A DNA stretch of 64,000 nucleotides from Bacillus dicomae (GCF_006494425.1 NZ_VHIV01000001.1:1721043-1785042); one strand, 5' to 3'; positions 35,681-45,421 are shown, numbered from the stretch's first letter. Made by a program: numbers and translations. The notes: generated from the letters alone by a model not told the origin.

Positions 35681-36649
35681 ATGCGACAATTTGCAAAACC
35701 TACAATCGTTGTAAGTAAGTGTTTAGAATTTGATGCTTGTCGTTATAATGGAGAGATGATTCCGGATGCAACAATACGAAATTTGCAGCCATTTGTTACA
35801 TTTATACCTGTTTGCCCAGAAGTTGAGATTGGATTGGGGACTCCTCGTGAAACGATACGCATTGTAGAAGAAAATGGTGTGAATAAACTTGTGCAACCGT
35901 CAACAAGAGAAGACGTCACTGAAAAAATGGAGCAATTTTCAAATGAATTTTTAAAAATGATATGCGATGTGGATGGTTTTATTTTAAAGAATCGCTCGCC
36001 AAGTTGTGGTACGCGTGATGTGAAAATTTATTCTGGTTTTGAAAAAGCACCAGCAAAAGGAAAGGGATCAGGCTTATTTGGCGGAGCAGTAATAAAAAAA
36101 TTTTCGCATCTTCCAATTGAAGAAGAAGGTAGATTGTCGAATTTTATTATTAGAGAACACTTCTTTACAAGGTTATTTACAATCGCATATTACAAGATGA
36201 TTAAACGTAATAAAAATATGAAAGATCTCGTATCGTTTCAGTCGGATAATAAATATTTATTTATGGCATATAATCAGGTAAAACAAAAGGAATTAGGGCG
36301 TATTATTGCAAATCACAAAAATGAAAAGATTGAAGTTGTATTTGAAAACTATGAGAAGACTTTATATGAATTATTTATGCGCACACCCCGCTATACATCG
36401 AATGTAAATGTATGTGAGCATATTTTCGGATATTTTAAAACAAAGTTGAAAAAACAAGAAAAAGATCATTTTTTAGATCTGATACAAAAATATAAAGAAA
36501 AGAAAATCCCACTTAGTAGTCTACTTGCAATTTTAAAATCATGGGCTCTTCGATTTGATGAAAAGTATTTATTAAGACAAACATATTTCGAACCATATCC
36601 TGAAGCTTTAGTAGAGATTTCAGATTCGGGTAAAGGTAGAGATTATTAA
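35681..36649 (+). CDS. DUF523-DUF1722 fusion protein (TudS/YbgA-like)
   Basis: 322 residues. The N-terminal DUF523 domain (about 8-150) has 'SKCLEFDACRYNGE', 'PVCPEVEIGLG' and 'SPSCGTRDVKIY'; Cys14, Cys45 and Cys109 are likely [4Fe-4S] ligands as in thiouracil desulfidase TudS. The C-terminal DUF1722 domain (about 185-310) is the YbgA part. Fusion of the two is common in bacteria. Probable role in thiolated-base or sulfur metabolism; not proven for the fusion. AAGGAGGTAATGAA precedes the ATG. Confidence 0.85.
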   Translation: MRQFAKPTIVVSKCLEFDACRYNGEMIPDATIRNLQPFVTFIPVCPEVEIGLGTPRETIRIVEENGVNKLVQPSTREDVTEKMEQFSNEFLKMICDVDGFILKNRSPSCGTRDVKIYSGFEKAPAKGKGSGLFGGAVIKKFSHLPIEEEGRLSNFIIREHFFTRLFTIAYYKMIKRNKNMKDLVSFQSDNKYLFMAYNQVKQKELGRIIANHKNEKIEVVFENYEKTLYELFMRTPRYTSNVNVCEHIFGYFKTKLKKQEKDHFLDLIQKYKEKKIPLSSLLAILKSWALRFDEKYLLRQTYFEPYPEALVEISDSGKGRDY

Positions 36650-36675
36650 ACATAAAATTACATAATTCGACAAGA

Positions 36676-36715
36676 AAACTCCTATGTTGTTGTAGAACAA
36701 TGTAGGAATTTTTTT
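36676..36715 (+). terminator. Terminator before the leucine operon
   Basis: TCCTATGTTGT / ACAATGTAGGA followed by AATTTTTTT. Confidence 0.7.
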
Positions 36716-36865
36716 GTGCATTAGTACAGAATCTGTTTTAAAATTAAGTTATGACAGAATTATAACAATTATCTAACTAATGTTCTTGTCTTTTCATTCG
36801 TAATGTTTGTAGTAGAAACTCGCACGCTGTCGAAACTCAATATTCGATAAGGGGTGTGTAGCGGA

Positions 36866-38011
36866 ATGGAATTTACTCTAACTCGCGAAAAACAAATGAT
36901 TAAAGAAATGGTACGTGACTTTGCTGAAAAGGAAATCGCACCGAAAGCTGTGTATTATGACAAAACTGCGGAATTTCCATATGAAACATTTCAAAAAATG
37001 GGCGAACTAGGATTATTAGGCATCCCATTCCCTGAAGAGTATGGAGGTTCAGGTGGCGATACTGTATCGTACGCGTTAGCGGTTGAAGAAATTGGTCGTG
37101 CTTGTGGTGGAACAGGATTAAGTTACGCTGCAACAATTTCATTAGGTGCTTCTCCAATTTATTATTTCGGTACAGAAGAACAAAAACAAAAATACTTAGT
37201 TCCAATGGCATCAGGCAAAACGTTAGGTGCTTTCGGATTAACTGAGCCGAATGCTGGATCTGATGCAGGTGGCACACAAACGAAAGCTATATTAGACGGA
37301 GACGAATATGTTATTAGTGGCGAGAAGTGTTGGATCACAAACGCAGAGTATGCAAATACAATTATTGTAACCGCTGTCAACGGTGTTGAAGAGAATGGTA
37401 GAAAACGTATCTCTGCATTTATCGTACCGACTACAAGTGAAGGATTAACAATCTCAAGTCCTTACGATAAGATGGGTGTTCGTGCTTCTAATACATGTGA
37501 AATCGTACTTGATGGTGTACGTGTACCGAAAGAAAATATTCTTGGTGATGTAAATAAAGGATTTAAACAATTCTTATATACACTTGATGGAGGGCGTATT
37601 TCAATCGCAGCATTAGCTGTTGGTATTGCGCAATCTGCATTTGAACGTGCACTGCAATATGCGAAAGAACGTCAACAATTTGGAAAGTCAATTTCTAATT
37701 TCCAAGCGATTCAATTTAAATTAGCTGATATGGCGACTGAAGTAGAGCTAGCGCGTAATTTAGTACATAAAGCAGCTTGGTTAAAAGATAACGATAAACC
37801 TTTCGGTAAAGAAGCGGCTATGGCAAAACTATTTGCATCTGAAGCTGCTAGTCGTATTGCAAATCAAGCGGTACAAATTCACGGTGGATACGGCTATATG
37901 CGTGAATATGAAGTAGAACGACATATTCGTGATGCAAAACTATTAGAAATTGGTGAAGGAACTTCTGAAATTCAACGTCTCGTAATTGCTAGACATTTAG
38001 GATGTAGATAA
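36866..38011 (+). CDS. yngJ: Acyl-CoA dehydrogenase, probably isovaleryl-CoA dehydrogenase of the leucine operon
   Basis: 381 residues of the FAD acyl-CoA dehydrogenase family: 'FGLTEPNAGSDAGG', 'KCWITNAEYA', 'VRASNTCEIVLDGVRVP' and 'EIGEGTSEIQRLVIAR'. The Glu in GEGTSEIQ is the short/medium-chain type catalytic base position, not the one used by mammalian isovaleryl-CoA dehydrogenase, so substrate is assigned by operon context: the genes downstream convert 3-methylcrotonyl-CoA. I chose ATG 36866 with GGGGTGTG upstream over a GTG at 36854. First gene of the operon. Confidence 0.85.
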   Translation: MEFTLTREKQMIKEMVRDFAEKEIAPKAVYYDKTAEFPYETFQKMGELGLLGIPFPEEYGGSGGDTVSYALAVEEIGRACGGTGLSYAATISLGASPIYYFGTEEQKQKYLVPMASGKTLGAFGLTEPNAGSDAGGTQTKAILDGDEYVISGEKCWITNAEYANTIIVTAVNGVEENGRKRISAFIVPTTSEGLTISSPYDKMGVRASNTCEIVLDGVRVPKENILGDVNKGFKQFLYTLDGGRISIAALAVGIAQSAFERALQYAKERQQFGKSISNFQAIQFKLADMATEVELARNLVHKAAWLKDNDKPFGKEAAMAKLFASEAASRIANQAVQIHGGYGYMREYEVERHIRDAKLLEIGEGTSEIQRLVIARHLGCR

Positions 38012-38026
38012 AAAGGAGGAATCACT

Positions 38027-39364
38027 ATGTTTCAAAAAGTATTAATTGCTAATCGCGGGGAAATCGCAGTTCGTATTATGAAAACTTGTCAAAAACTTGG
38101 CATTCGCACGGTTGCTATTTATTCTGAGGCAGATGAAAATGCCCTACATGTAAAAATGGCAAATGAAGCTTACTTAGTAGGTGGACCGCGTGTCCAAGAA
38201 AGCTATTTAAACCTTGAAAAAATTATTGAAATAGCTAAGAAGACAAATGCAGAAGCAATCCATCCGGGATATGGATTATTATCTGAGAATCCATCTTTTC
38301 CGGTACGCTGTAAAGAAGAAGGAATCGTATTTATCGGTCCATCAGAAGAAATTATTAAGAAGATGGGAAGTAAAATCGAATCACGTATTGCAATGCAAGC
38401 TGCAGATGTCCCAGTAGTTCCAGGTATTACTACAAATATTGAAACTGCTGAAGAAGCAATTGAAATTGCTAAACAAATTGGTTATCCATTAATGTTGAAG
38501 GCATCCGCAGGAGGCGGAGGCATTGGAATGCAGTTGATGGAAACTGAGCAAACGCTCACCAAAGCATTTGAAAGTAACAAAACAAGAGCACAAAACTTCT
38601 TCGGTAATGGAGAAATGTATTTAGAGCGCTATATTGCAGATGCACATCATATTGAAATTCAGCTTTTAGCAGATACACATGGTAACACAGTGTATTTATG
38701 GGAGCGTGAATGTTCAGTGCAGCGCCGAAATCAAAAAGTAATTGAAGAAGCACCTTCACCATTTTTAGATGAAGGTACACGAAAAGCGATGGGTGAAGTT
38801 GCTGTCCAAGCTGCCAAAGCATTAGGATATACAAATGCTGGTACAGTTGAGTTTCTAGTAGATGATCGGAAGAATTTCTATTTCTTAGAGATGAATACGA
38901 GATTACAAGTAGAGCATCCAGTTACAGAAGAAATTACTGGTTTAGATCTTGTAGAACAACAACTTCTAATTGCATATGGTGAGAAATTGTCGTTTACACA
39001 AGATGATGTAAAACGTAGTGGTCATGCCATTGAGGCACGTATTTATGCAGAAGATCCGAAAACTTTCTTCCCATCACCTGGGAAAATTACAGATTTAATG
39101 CTTCCAACAAACGTACGTATTGATCACTTTTTAGAGAATCAAGTAACGATTACACCTTTCTATGATCCAATGATAGCGAAAGTTATTGCTCATGGTGAAA
39201 CGCGTGAAGAAGCAATTTCGAAATTACATGATGCTTTAGAAGAACTAAAAGTAGAAGGTATTAAAACGAACACGCCAATGCTGCTTCAAGTATTGGAAGA
39301 TGATGTGTTCAAAAGTGGTATTTATACAACGGGTTTTGTAACGAAACAACTTGTTAAAAAATAA
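38027..39364 (+). CDS. yngH: Biotin carboxylase subunit of methylcrotonyl-CoA carboxylase-type enzyme
   Basis: 445 residues. Biotin carboxylase N-terminal domain (FQKVLIANRGEIAVRI), ATP-grasp core with 'KASAGGGGIGMQL' loop, 'HIEIQLLAD', 'ERECSVQRRNQKVIEEAPS' and 'FLEMNTRLQVEHPVTEEITG'. It carboxylates the biotin on the separate small carrier encoded next. Together with the YngE-like carboxyltransferase it should act on 3-methylcrotonyl-CoA. 15-nt gap from the dehydrogenase, ribosome site AAAAGGAGG. Confidence 0.92.
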   Translation: MFQKVLIANRGEIAVRIMKTCQKLGIRTVAIYSEADENALHVKMANEAYLVGGPRVQESYLNLEKIIEIAKKTNAEAIHPGYGLLSENPSFPVRCKEEGIVFIGPSEEIIKKMGSKIESRIAMQAADVPVVPGITTNIETAEEAIEIAKQIGYPLMLKASAGGGGIGMQLMETEQTLTKAFESNKTRAQNFFGNGEMYLERYIADAHHIEIQLLADTHGNTVYLWERECSVQRRNQKVIEEAPSPFLDEGTRKAMGEVAVQAAKALGYTNAGTVEFLVDDRKNFYFLEMNTRLQVEHPVTEEITGLDLVEQQLLIAYGEKLSFTQDDVKRSGHAIEARIYAEDPKTFFPSPGKITDLMLPTNVRIDHFLENQVTITPFYDPMIAKVIAHGETREEAISKLHDALEELKVEGIKTNTPMLLQVLEDDVFKSGIYTTGFVTKQLVKK

Positions 39365-39390
39365 GATTTAACAATATTAAGGGGGAAAAA

Positions 39391-39606
39391 ATGATGACGA
39401 AAGTATATGCATCGATGGCAGGAAATGTATGGAAGATTGTTGTAGGAGTAGGAGATACAGTAGAGGAAGAGCAGGATGTCGTCATTTTGGAATCTATGAA
39501 AATGGAAATTCCAATCGTTTCAGAAGAAGCTGGCACAGTTATGAAAATTAATGTGCAAGAAGGCGATTTTGTAAATGAAGGAGATGTATTACTAGAAATT
39601 GAATAG
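39391..39606 (+). CDS. yngHB: Biotin carboxyl carrier protein (separate small subunit)
   Basis: 71 residues, just a biotinyl domain: 'VVILESMKMEIPIVSEEAG' with the biotinylated Lys37 in the MKM motif. In many bacteria this domain is fused to the biotin carboxylase; in Bacillus it is a free protein, as here. AAGGGGG precedes the ATG pair; it lies between the carboxylase and HMG-CoA lyase genes. Confidence 0.93.
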   Translation: MMTKVYASMAGNVWKIVVGVGDTVEEEQDVVILESMKMEIPIVSEEAGTVMKINVQEGDFVNEGDVLLEIE

Positions 39607-39627
39607 GGAGATATAGGGGGAAGCGAA

Positions 39628-40539
39628 TTGAAACTACCTAATTTTGCTGTCATTAAAGAAGTCGGGCCACGTGATGGCTTACAGAATGAAAAAAAGATTG
39701 TTGGCACAAAAGATAAAGTAAAATGGATTCAACTACTTACAGAGGCGGGATTATCGTACGTTGAAGTTTCCTCATTCGTTCACCCTAAATGGGTCCCTGC
39801 TTTAGCAGATGCAAATGATGTGTTTTCTGAGCTGAAAAGGGACCCAAATGTTACATATGCAGCGCTTGTTCCAAATCAAAATGGTTTGGAACGAGCTTTT
39901 TTGCAAAATGTAGATGAGGTGAATGTTTTTTTATCAGCAAGTGAATCTCATAATAAAAGTAATATTAATAAATCAATTAAAGAAGCATTAGTTGTAATTG
40001 AAGGTATAACAAAACAGGCATTATTCGAAGGGAAAAAGGTAAGGGGCTATGTTTCTACTGTATTTGGATGTCCTTATGAAGGGGATATAAGCACCATAGC
40101 AGTTGACGAATTATGTGATCAACTATTTTCGTACGGCATTTATGAAGTGTCTCTTGGTGACACAATCGGAGTAGCGAATCCGTTACAAGTAGAGCGAGTA
40201 TTAGAGCATTTATTAAAGAAATATGATGCTTCGCAGTTTGCAATGCACTTCCATAATACGTACGGAATGGCTCTTGCGAATGTAGTAAAGTCTTTAGAAT
40301 ATGGTATTACAACATTTGATAGTTCTTGTGGTGGTCTTGGCGGCTGTCCATATGCACCAGGAGCATCAGGCAATGTTGCAACTGATGACTTAGTTCATAT
40401 GCTCCATAAGTTAGGGATCCAAACAAATATTGATGAAGAGAAGTTATTGAGAGCGAGTCAATTTATTCAAAGTAAATTAAATATCCAATTACCGAGTCAT
40501 GTGTATAGAGCGCTTCAACATAAAACGATAAGTAGGTGA
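39628..40539 (+). CDS. yngG: Hydroxymethylglutaryl-CoA lyase
   Basis: 303 residues of the DRE-TIM metallolyase family: 'KEVGPRDGLQNE' (DRE-like motif with the Arg and Asp), 'HFHNTYGMALAN' metal-binding His pair, and 'GGLGGCPYAPGASGN' with the catalytic Cys. Cleaves HMG-CoA to acetoacetate and acetyl-CoA, the last step of leucine breakdown. TTG start after GGGGGAAGCG. Linked to the hydratase gene by a 4-nt gap. Confidence 0.93.
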   Translation: MKLPNFAVIKEVGPRDGLQNEKKIVGTKDKVKWIQLLTEAGLSYVEVSSFVHPKWVPALADANDVFSELKRDPNVTYAALVPNQNGLERAFLQNVDEVNVFLSASESHNKSNINKSIKEALVVIEGITKQALFEGKKVRGYVSTVFGCPYEGDISTIAVDELCDQLFSYGIYEVSLGDTIGVANPLQVERVLEHLLKKYDASQFAMHFHNTYGMALANVVKSLEYGITTFDSSCGGLGGCPYAPGASGNVATDDLVHMLHKLGIQTNIDEEKLLRASQFIQSKLNIQLPSHVYRALQHKTISR

Positions 40540-40543
40540 GAAG

Positions 40544-41332
40544 ATGCTACAATTACAAAATATTTCAGTTGATTATGTAACACCGCACGTTGTAAAGATT
40601 TCATTAAATCGTGAAAGACAAGCAAACTCATTATCTTTAGCGTTATTAGAAGAGTTACAAAACATATTAACTCAAATAAATGAAGAGGCAAATACTCGTG
40701 TAGTTATTCTAACAGGTGCTGGTGAAAAAGCGTTTTGTGCTGGTGCTGATTTAAAAGAACGTGTTGGCATGAATGAAGAACAAGTTCGCCATGCTGTTAG
40801 TATGATTCGTACTACTATGGAAATGGTTGAACAATTACCACAGCCAGTTATCGCTGCTATAAATGGAATCGCACTTGGTGGTGGTACGGAATTGAGTTTA
40901 GCTTGTGATTTTAGAATTGCGGCTGAATCTGCAAGTCTTGGTCTTACTGAAACTACACTTGCAATTATACCAGGAGCAGGTGGTACGCAGCGTTTGCCAA
41001 GATTAATTGGTGTTGGTAGAGCGAAAGAATTAATTTATACAGGAAGACGTATTTCGGCACAAGAAGCGAAAGAATATGGTCTAGTAGAATTTGTTGTACC
41101 AGCTCATATACTTGAAGAGAAAGCGATTGAAATAGCAGAGAAAATTGCTAGTAATGGCCCTATTGCTGTTCGATTAGCGAAAGAAGCAATTTCAAACGGT
41201 ATTCAAGTTGATTTACATACCGGATTACAAATGGAAAAACAAGCGTATGAAGGTGTAATCCATACGAAAGATAGATTAGAAGGATTACAGGCATTCAAGG
41301 AAAAACGCACACCAATGTATAAGGGGGAGTAA
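40544..41332 (+). CDS. yngF: Enoyl-CoA hydratase family protein, probably methylglutaconyl-CoA hydratase
   Basis: 262 residues, crotonase fold: 'GAGEKAFCAGADLKER' and 'INGIALGGGTELSLACDFRIA' form the oxyanion hole, 'LAIIPGAGGTQRLPRLIG' carries the catalytic Glu/Gly region. By position between HMG-CoA lyase and the carboxyltransferase it should hydrate 3-methylglutaconyl-CoA to HMG-CoA. Ribosome site GTGAGAAG; 2-nt gap to the next gene. Confidence 0.9.
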   Translation: MLQLQNISVDYVTPHVVKISLNRERQANSLSLALLEELQNILTQINEEANTRVVILTGAGEKAFCAGADLKERVGMNEEQVRHAVSMIRTTMEMVEQLPQPVIAAINGIALGGGTELSLACDFRIAAESASLGLTETTLAIIPGAGGTQRLPRLIGVGRAKELIYTGRRISAQEAKEYGLVEFVVPAHILEEKAIEIAEKIASNGPIAVRLAKEAISNGIQVDLHTGLQMEKQAYEGVIHTKDRLEGLQAFKEKRTPMYKGE

Positions 41333-41334
41333 AT

Positions 41335-42876
41335 ATGATAGATCAAAAAGAACAATCGAATACATTTGAAGAACGAGTTGAAACGATTAAACAAGGCGGC
41401 GCACCAAAATATCATGAACAAAACAAAGCGAAAGGTAAACTATTCGTTCGAGATCGCTTAGCTCTTTTATTTGATAATGGTGAATATGTAGAAGATGCAT
41501 TATTTGCAAATTGTGAACAAACAGGATTACCTGCTGATGGTGTTATAACGGCAACGGGAAAAATACATGGTCGTACTGCATGCGTGATGGCAAATGATTC
41601 TACGGTAAAGGCTGGATCATGGGGCGCGCGTACAGTTGAAAAGATTTTACGTATTCAAGAAACGGCAGAAAAATTACGTGTTCCGTTATTTTATTTAGTT
41701 GACTCTGCTGGGGCGCGTATTACTGATCAAGTTGAAATGTTCCCAGGGCGCCGCGGTGCAGGAAGAATCTTCTATAATCAAGTGAAATTATCAGGTAAAG
41801 TCCCGCAAGTATGCTTATTATTTGGACCTTCTGCAGCTGGTGGCGCATATATTCCAGCCTTTTGTGACGTTGTTATGATGGTAGAAGGAAATGCTTCTAT
41901 GTATTTAGGATCTCCTCGTATGGCTGAGATGGTTATCGGTGAGAAGGTAACTTTAGAAGAAATGGGCGGAGCTCGTATGCATTGCTCTGTATCAGGATGC
42001 GGAGATGTATTATGTAAAACAGAAGAAGATGCAATTACGCAAGCAAGACGATATATTTCATATTTTCCAAACAACTACTTAGAAAAGACTCCATTGGTTA
42101 CACCTCAAGAACCGAAACAATTTGATAAAACGTTAGAACAAATCATTCCAGAAAATCAAAATGCTCCTTTCAATATGAAAGATCTCATTAATAGAGTTAT
42201 TGATGAAGGTTCTTTCTATGAAGTGAAAAAATTATTTGCTCAAGAACTTATTACAGGTTTAGCACGTATTGATGGTAAACCAGTTGGTATTATTGCAAAT
42301 CAGCCGCGTATGAAAGGCGGCGTACTATTCCATGATTCAGCTGATAAAGCAGCGAAGTTTATAAATTTATGCGATGCATATCATATTCCATTATTATTCC
42401 TTGCAGATGTACCTGGATTTATGATTGGTACAAAAGTAGAGCGTGCTGGTATTATTCGCCACGGTGCAAAAATGATTTCTGCTATGAGTGAAGCAACTGT
42501 ACCGAAAATTTCAATCGTTGTTCGTAAAGCATACGGTGCTGGTTTATATGCGATGGCAGGTCCAGCCTTTGAACCAGATTGCTGCCTAGCATTACCGACA
42601 GCTTCTATTGCGGTAATGGGTCCAGAAGCTGCGGTCAATGCTGTATATGCAAATAAGATTGCAGCTTTACCAGAAGAAGAGCGAGATAGCTTCATTGCTG
42701 AAAAACGTGAAGAATATAAGAAAGATATTGATATTTATCATTTAGCATCTGAGATGGTTATTGACGGTATTGTTCATCCAAATAATTTAAGAGAAGAGTT
42801 AAAAGGACGATTCGAAATGTATATGAGTAAATATCAAGTATTTACGGATCGTAAACATCCTGTTTATCCAGTTTAA
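41335..42876 (+). CDS. yngE: Carboxyltransferase subunit of acyl-CoA (methylcrotonyl-CoA) carboxylase
   Basis: 513 residues of the propionyl/methylcrotonyl-CoA carboxylase beta family: 'YLVDSAGARITDQVEMFPG', 'FGPSAAGGAYIPAFCD' and 'FLADVPGFMIGTKVERAGI' form the two crotonase-like halves. It transfers CO2 from biotin to the acyl-CoA. With the biotin carboxylase and carrier it makes a complete three-part enzyme. A hairpin lies right after the stop (42875-42899). Confidence 0.92.
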   Translation: MIDQKEQSNTFEERVETIKQGGAPKYHEQNKAKGKLFVRDRLALLFDNGEYVEDALFANCEQTGLPADGVITATGKIHGRTACVMANDSTVKAGSWGARTVEKILRIQETAEKLRVPLFYLVDSAGARITDQVEMFPGRRGAGRIFYNQVKLSGKVPQVCLLFGPSAAGGAYIPAFCDVVMMVEGNASMYLGSPRMAEMVIGEKVTLEEMGGARMHCSVSGCGDVLCKTEEDAITQARRYISYFPNNYLEKTPLVTPQEPKQFDKTLEQIIPENQNAPFNMKDLINRVIDEGSFYEVKKLFAQELITGLARIDGKPVGIIANQPRMKGGVLFHDSADKAAKFINLCDAYHIPLLFLADVPGFMIGTKVERAGIIRHGAKMISAMSEATVPKISIVVRKAYGAGLYAMAGPAFEPDCCLALPTASIAVMGPEAAVNAVYANKIAALPEEERDSFIAEKREEYKKDIDIYHLASEMVIDGIVHPNNLREELKGRFEMYMSKYQVFTDRKHPVYPV

Positions 42877-42899
42877 AAGCCCTATTTAGGGCTTTCTTG
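42875..42899 (+). terminator. Hairpin between the carboxyltransferase and synthetase genes
   Basis: AAAAGCCCT-ATTT-AGGGCTTTC overlapping the end of yngE; a short T tract suggests partial termination so the synthetase may be made at a different level. Confidence 0.6.
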
Positions 42900-42925
42900 C
42901 TCAAAAAGTCAAGGAGGGGAAAACA

Positions 42926-44866
42926 TTGAAACAAGCAGTTTGGTTTCCGACAGAAGAGTATAAAGAAAAAACGCGTTTATATGGTTGGATGAAATCATTG
43001 GGCTATGAAGATTATGAAACGTTTTATAATAAGTCAATCGAAGAAACAGCTTGGTTTTGGGGAGAAGCTGAGAAAGCGGTTGGCTATCAATGGATGAAGC
43101 CTTATACAGAAGTGTTAGATTTAGAAAATGGTACGCCGTTTGCACAGTGGTATAATGGCGGAACATGTAACGTTGTAGAATCAGTTTTATCACGCTGGCT
43201 TGCAGATGATGAAACAAGAACGCAACCAGCACTTCAGTACGAAGGGGAAAATGGAACTTCAAAATCATTTACATATGAAGAACTTGATAGCTGGGTAAGT
43301 CGCGTTGCAAATGGTTTGAAACATGCGGGTATTGAAAAAGGTGACCGTGTAACAATTTATATGCCGATGATTCCAGAAACAGTTGTTGCGATGCTAGCTG
43401 TTATGAAAATCGGTGCAATTATTTCACCAATATTCTCAGGGTTTGCTTCTGATGCAGTCATGACACGTGTGCAAGCAGCAGGATCTAAAATGATCATTAC
43501 TGCAGATGGTTTTTCGCGCCGAGGTAAGATTGTTTCATTAAAAGACGAAGTAGATAAAGCTTGTGAACATTGTCCAACTGTTGAAAAAGTTGTTATTGTT
43601 CGTCATGCGGGAAATGAATTTACACCGCATAATTATGATTTCTCATGGAGTGCGTTAGAAAAAGAAAAACCATTTACACATGCTGAAGAGATGAATAGTG
43701 ATGATCCATTAATGCTCATTTATACATCAGGTACAACTGGAAAACCGAAAGGGACAGTACATACTCATGCTGGATTTCCTTTAAAAGCAGCTTTTGATGC
43801 AGGATTTGGAATGAATATCAAACAGGGTGACCGAGTATTATGGGTAACTGATATGGGCTGGATGATGGGACCATTTTTACTATTCGGTTCTCTCATTAAT
43901 GGGGCAACGATGGTTATGTACGAAGGTGTTCCTGATTTCCCGGAGGCAGATCGTTTATGGGAGACAGTTGATAAATATGAAATTACACATCTTGGTATAT
44001 CACCAACATTAATTCGTGCGTTAATGGCAAAGGGCGATGAGTATGTAAATAAACATTCACTCAAGAGTTTAGAAGTATTCGCCTCAACAGGTGAACCTTG
44101 GAATCCAGACCCTTGGATGTGGCTATTTGAAACAGTTGGAAAAAATAATGTACCAATTTGTAACTATTCAGGTGGCACTGAAATTTCAGGTGGAATTTTC
44201 GGGAACGTTCTAATTAAACCAATTGCACCGATTAGTTTCAATGCATCTTTACCAGGGATGGCAGCGGTTGTACTCGATGATCAAGGGAATCCAATTCGTG
44301 ATGAAGTTGGGGAATTATGTTTAGAGAAACCTTGGGTTGGTATGACGAAGAGTTTCTGGGAAGACGATGAGCGATATGTGAATACATATTGGTCACGTTT
44401 TGAAAATAAATGGGTTCATGGTGACTGGGTGATTTATGATGGTGAACAATATATTATCACAGGGCGCTCAGATGATACGTTAAACATTGCTGGAAAACGT
44501 ATTGGACCTGCTGAATATGAATCTATTCTTGTGAAGCATAATGATGTCATAGAAGCTGCCGCGATTGGTGTACCAGATGATGTAAAAGGTGAAGTTTGTC
44601 ATTGTTTTGTAGTATTAAGAGATCATGTGACATTCACAGGAGAATTAAGGAAAGAATTAATGAGTTTAGTAAACTCTCATATTGGAAAAGCATTATGTCC
44701 AAAAGATATTCACGTTGTAGAAGATTTACCGAAAACACGTAATTCTAAAGTAATGCGACGCGTCATTAAAGCTGCTTATTTAGGGAAAGAATTAGGTGAT
44801 TTATCATCACTTGTAAACCCTGAAGTAGTGCCATTTATTCAGGGATTGCAGTCTAGTAAATTATAA
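42926..44866 (+). CDS. Acyl-CoA synthetase (acetyl/acetoacetyl-CoA synthetase-like)
   Basis: 646 residues of the ANL adenylating family: 'LIYTSGTTGKPKGTVHTH' (P-loop), 'NYSGGTEISGGI', 'HGDWVIYDGEQYIITGRSDD' and 'LNIAGKRIGPAEYE', and a C-terminal 'KTRNSKVMRR' with the catalytic Lys. The long N-terminal extension and size resemble acetyl- or acetoacetyl-CoA synthetases more than the ~550-residue YngI. In this operon it may reactivate acetoacetate or a branched acid. TTG start behind AAGGAGGGGAAAA. Confidence 0.88.
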   Translation: MKQAVWFPTEEYKEKTRLYGWMKSLGYEDYETFYNKSIEETAWFWGEAEKAVGYQWMKPYTEVLDLENGTPFAQWYNGGTCNVVESVLSRWLADDETRTQPALQYEGENGTSKSFTYEELDSWVSRVANGLKHAGIEKGDRVTIYMPMIPETVVAMLAVMKIGAIISPIFSGFASDAVMTRVQAAGSKMIITADGFSRRGKIVSLKDEVDKACEHCPTVEKVVIVRHAGNEFTPHNYDFSWSALEKEKPFTHAEEMNSDDPLMLIYTSGTTGKPKGTVHTHAGFPLKAAFDAGFGMNIKQGDRVLWVTDMGWMMGPFLLFGSLINGATMVMYEGVPDFPEADRLWETVDKYEITHLGISPTLIRALMAKGDEYVNKHSLKSLEVFASTGEPWNPDPWMWLFETVGKNNVPICNYSGGTEISGGIFGNVLIKPIAPISFNASLPGMAAVVLDDQGNPIRDEVGELCLEKPWVGMTKSFWEDDERYVNTYWSRFENKWVHGDWVIYDGEQYIITGRSDDTLNIAGKRIGPAEYESILVKHNDVIEAAAIGVPDDVKGEVCHCFVVLRDHVTFTGELRKELMSLVNSHIGKALCPKDIHVVEDLPKTRNSKVMRRVIKAAYLGKELGDLSSLVNPEVVPFIQGLQSSKL

Positions 44867-44887
44867 AATTAAAGCATGTATAATGTG

Positions 44888-44919
44888 AACTGACCTCTAA
44901 TTGTTAGAGGTCAGTTTTT
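44888..44919 (+). terminator. Terminator of the leucine operon
   Basis: AACTGACCTCTAA / TTAGAGGTCAGTTTTT. Confidence 0.88.
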
Positions 44920-45035
44920 ATGTATACAGGATAGTTTAGTACATGTGTTTGTTTTTTCTTTTCTATGTTTTTGCCTCGTACACTTTGAAGCTAGTGGACA
45001 TACTATATTAATAGAAATGACTAGGGGGTGAGATT

Positions 45036-45362
45036 TTGGGGTCTCGTTGTAATTCTAGAAAAAAGTGTTCATGTAAACAGTGTTCATGTAAACACGATGA
45101 TTGTTGGGATGTTTTTGAAGAGTGTAAAAAAGAACATGAAGAGCAAAATAAGGCATGTGACTGTTGCTGTGTACAAGGAATTAGAGATGAGCTGAGAAAG
45201 TTAGTAAACAGATCAGTGCGTATTACAACAGGAAGTAATAATTATGCAGGAACTGTTTCTTCAGTCACTTGTGATGTTGTAAAGCTTGCTAATAGTGCTG
45301 GGGTAGTTACAGTAATTATTTCAGTTTGTAAAATTGAAGCGATTGAACCATTGTTAACATAA
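45036..45362 (+). CDS. Cysteine-rich small protein, possibly spore-surface
   Basis: 108 residues. The first half is Cys-rich (CSCKQCSCKHDDCW, ACDCCCVQG), the second half is beta-rich: 'LVNRSVRITTGSNNYAGTVS' and 'VVTVIISVCKIEAIEPL'. Cys-dense small proteins of this kind are common in the crosslinked spore coat and exosporium of this group, but I do not recognise this one as a named coat protein. TTG start with AGGGGGTGAG upstream. Single-gene unit with its own terminator. Confidence 0.6.
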   Translation: MGSRCNSRKKCSCKQCSCKHDDCWDVFEECKKEHEEQNKACDCCCVQGIRDELRKLVNRSVRITTGSNNYAGTVSSVTCDVVKLANSAGVVTVIISVCKIEAIEPLLT

Positions 45363-45363
45363 G

Positions 45364-45421
45364 AAACATGGCATAATTGAGCTATGTTTTTTGTAAAGCC
45401 ATTCTTATGAATGGCTTTATT
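45364..45421 (+). terminator. Two tandem hairpins after the Cys-rich gene
   Basis: AAACATGGC/GCTATGTTTTTT (45364-45392) and AAAGCCATTC/GAATGGCTTT (45395-45418). Confidence 0.7.

Noticed and set aside
36735-36865. A sigma-E promoter for the leucine operon
   Set aside because: The B. subtilis yng operon is known as sporulation-linked, but I could not find a convincing sigma-E -35/-10 pair here, so I do not annotate one.
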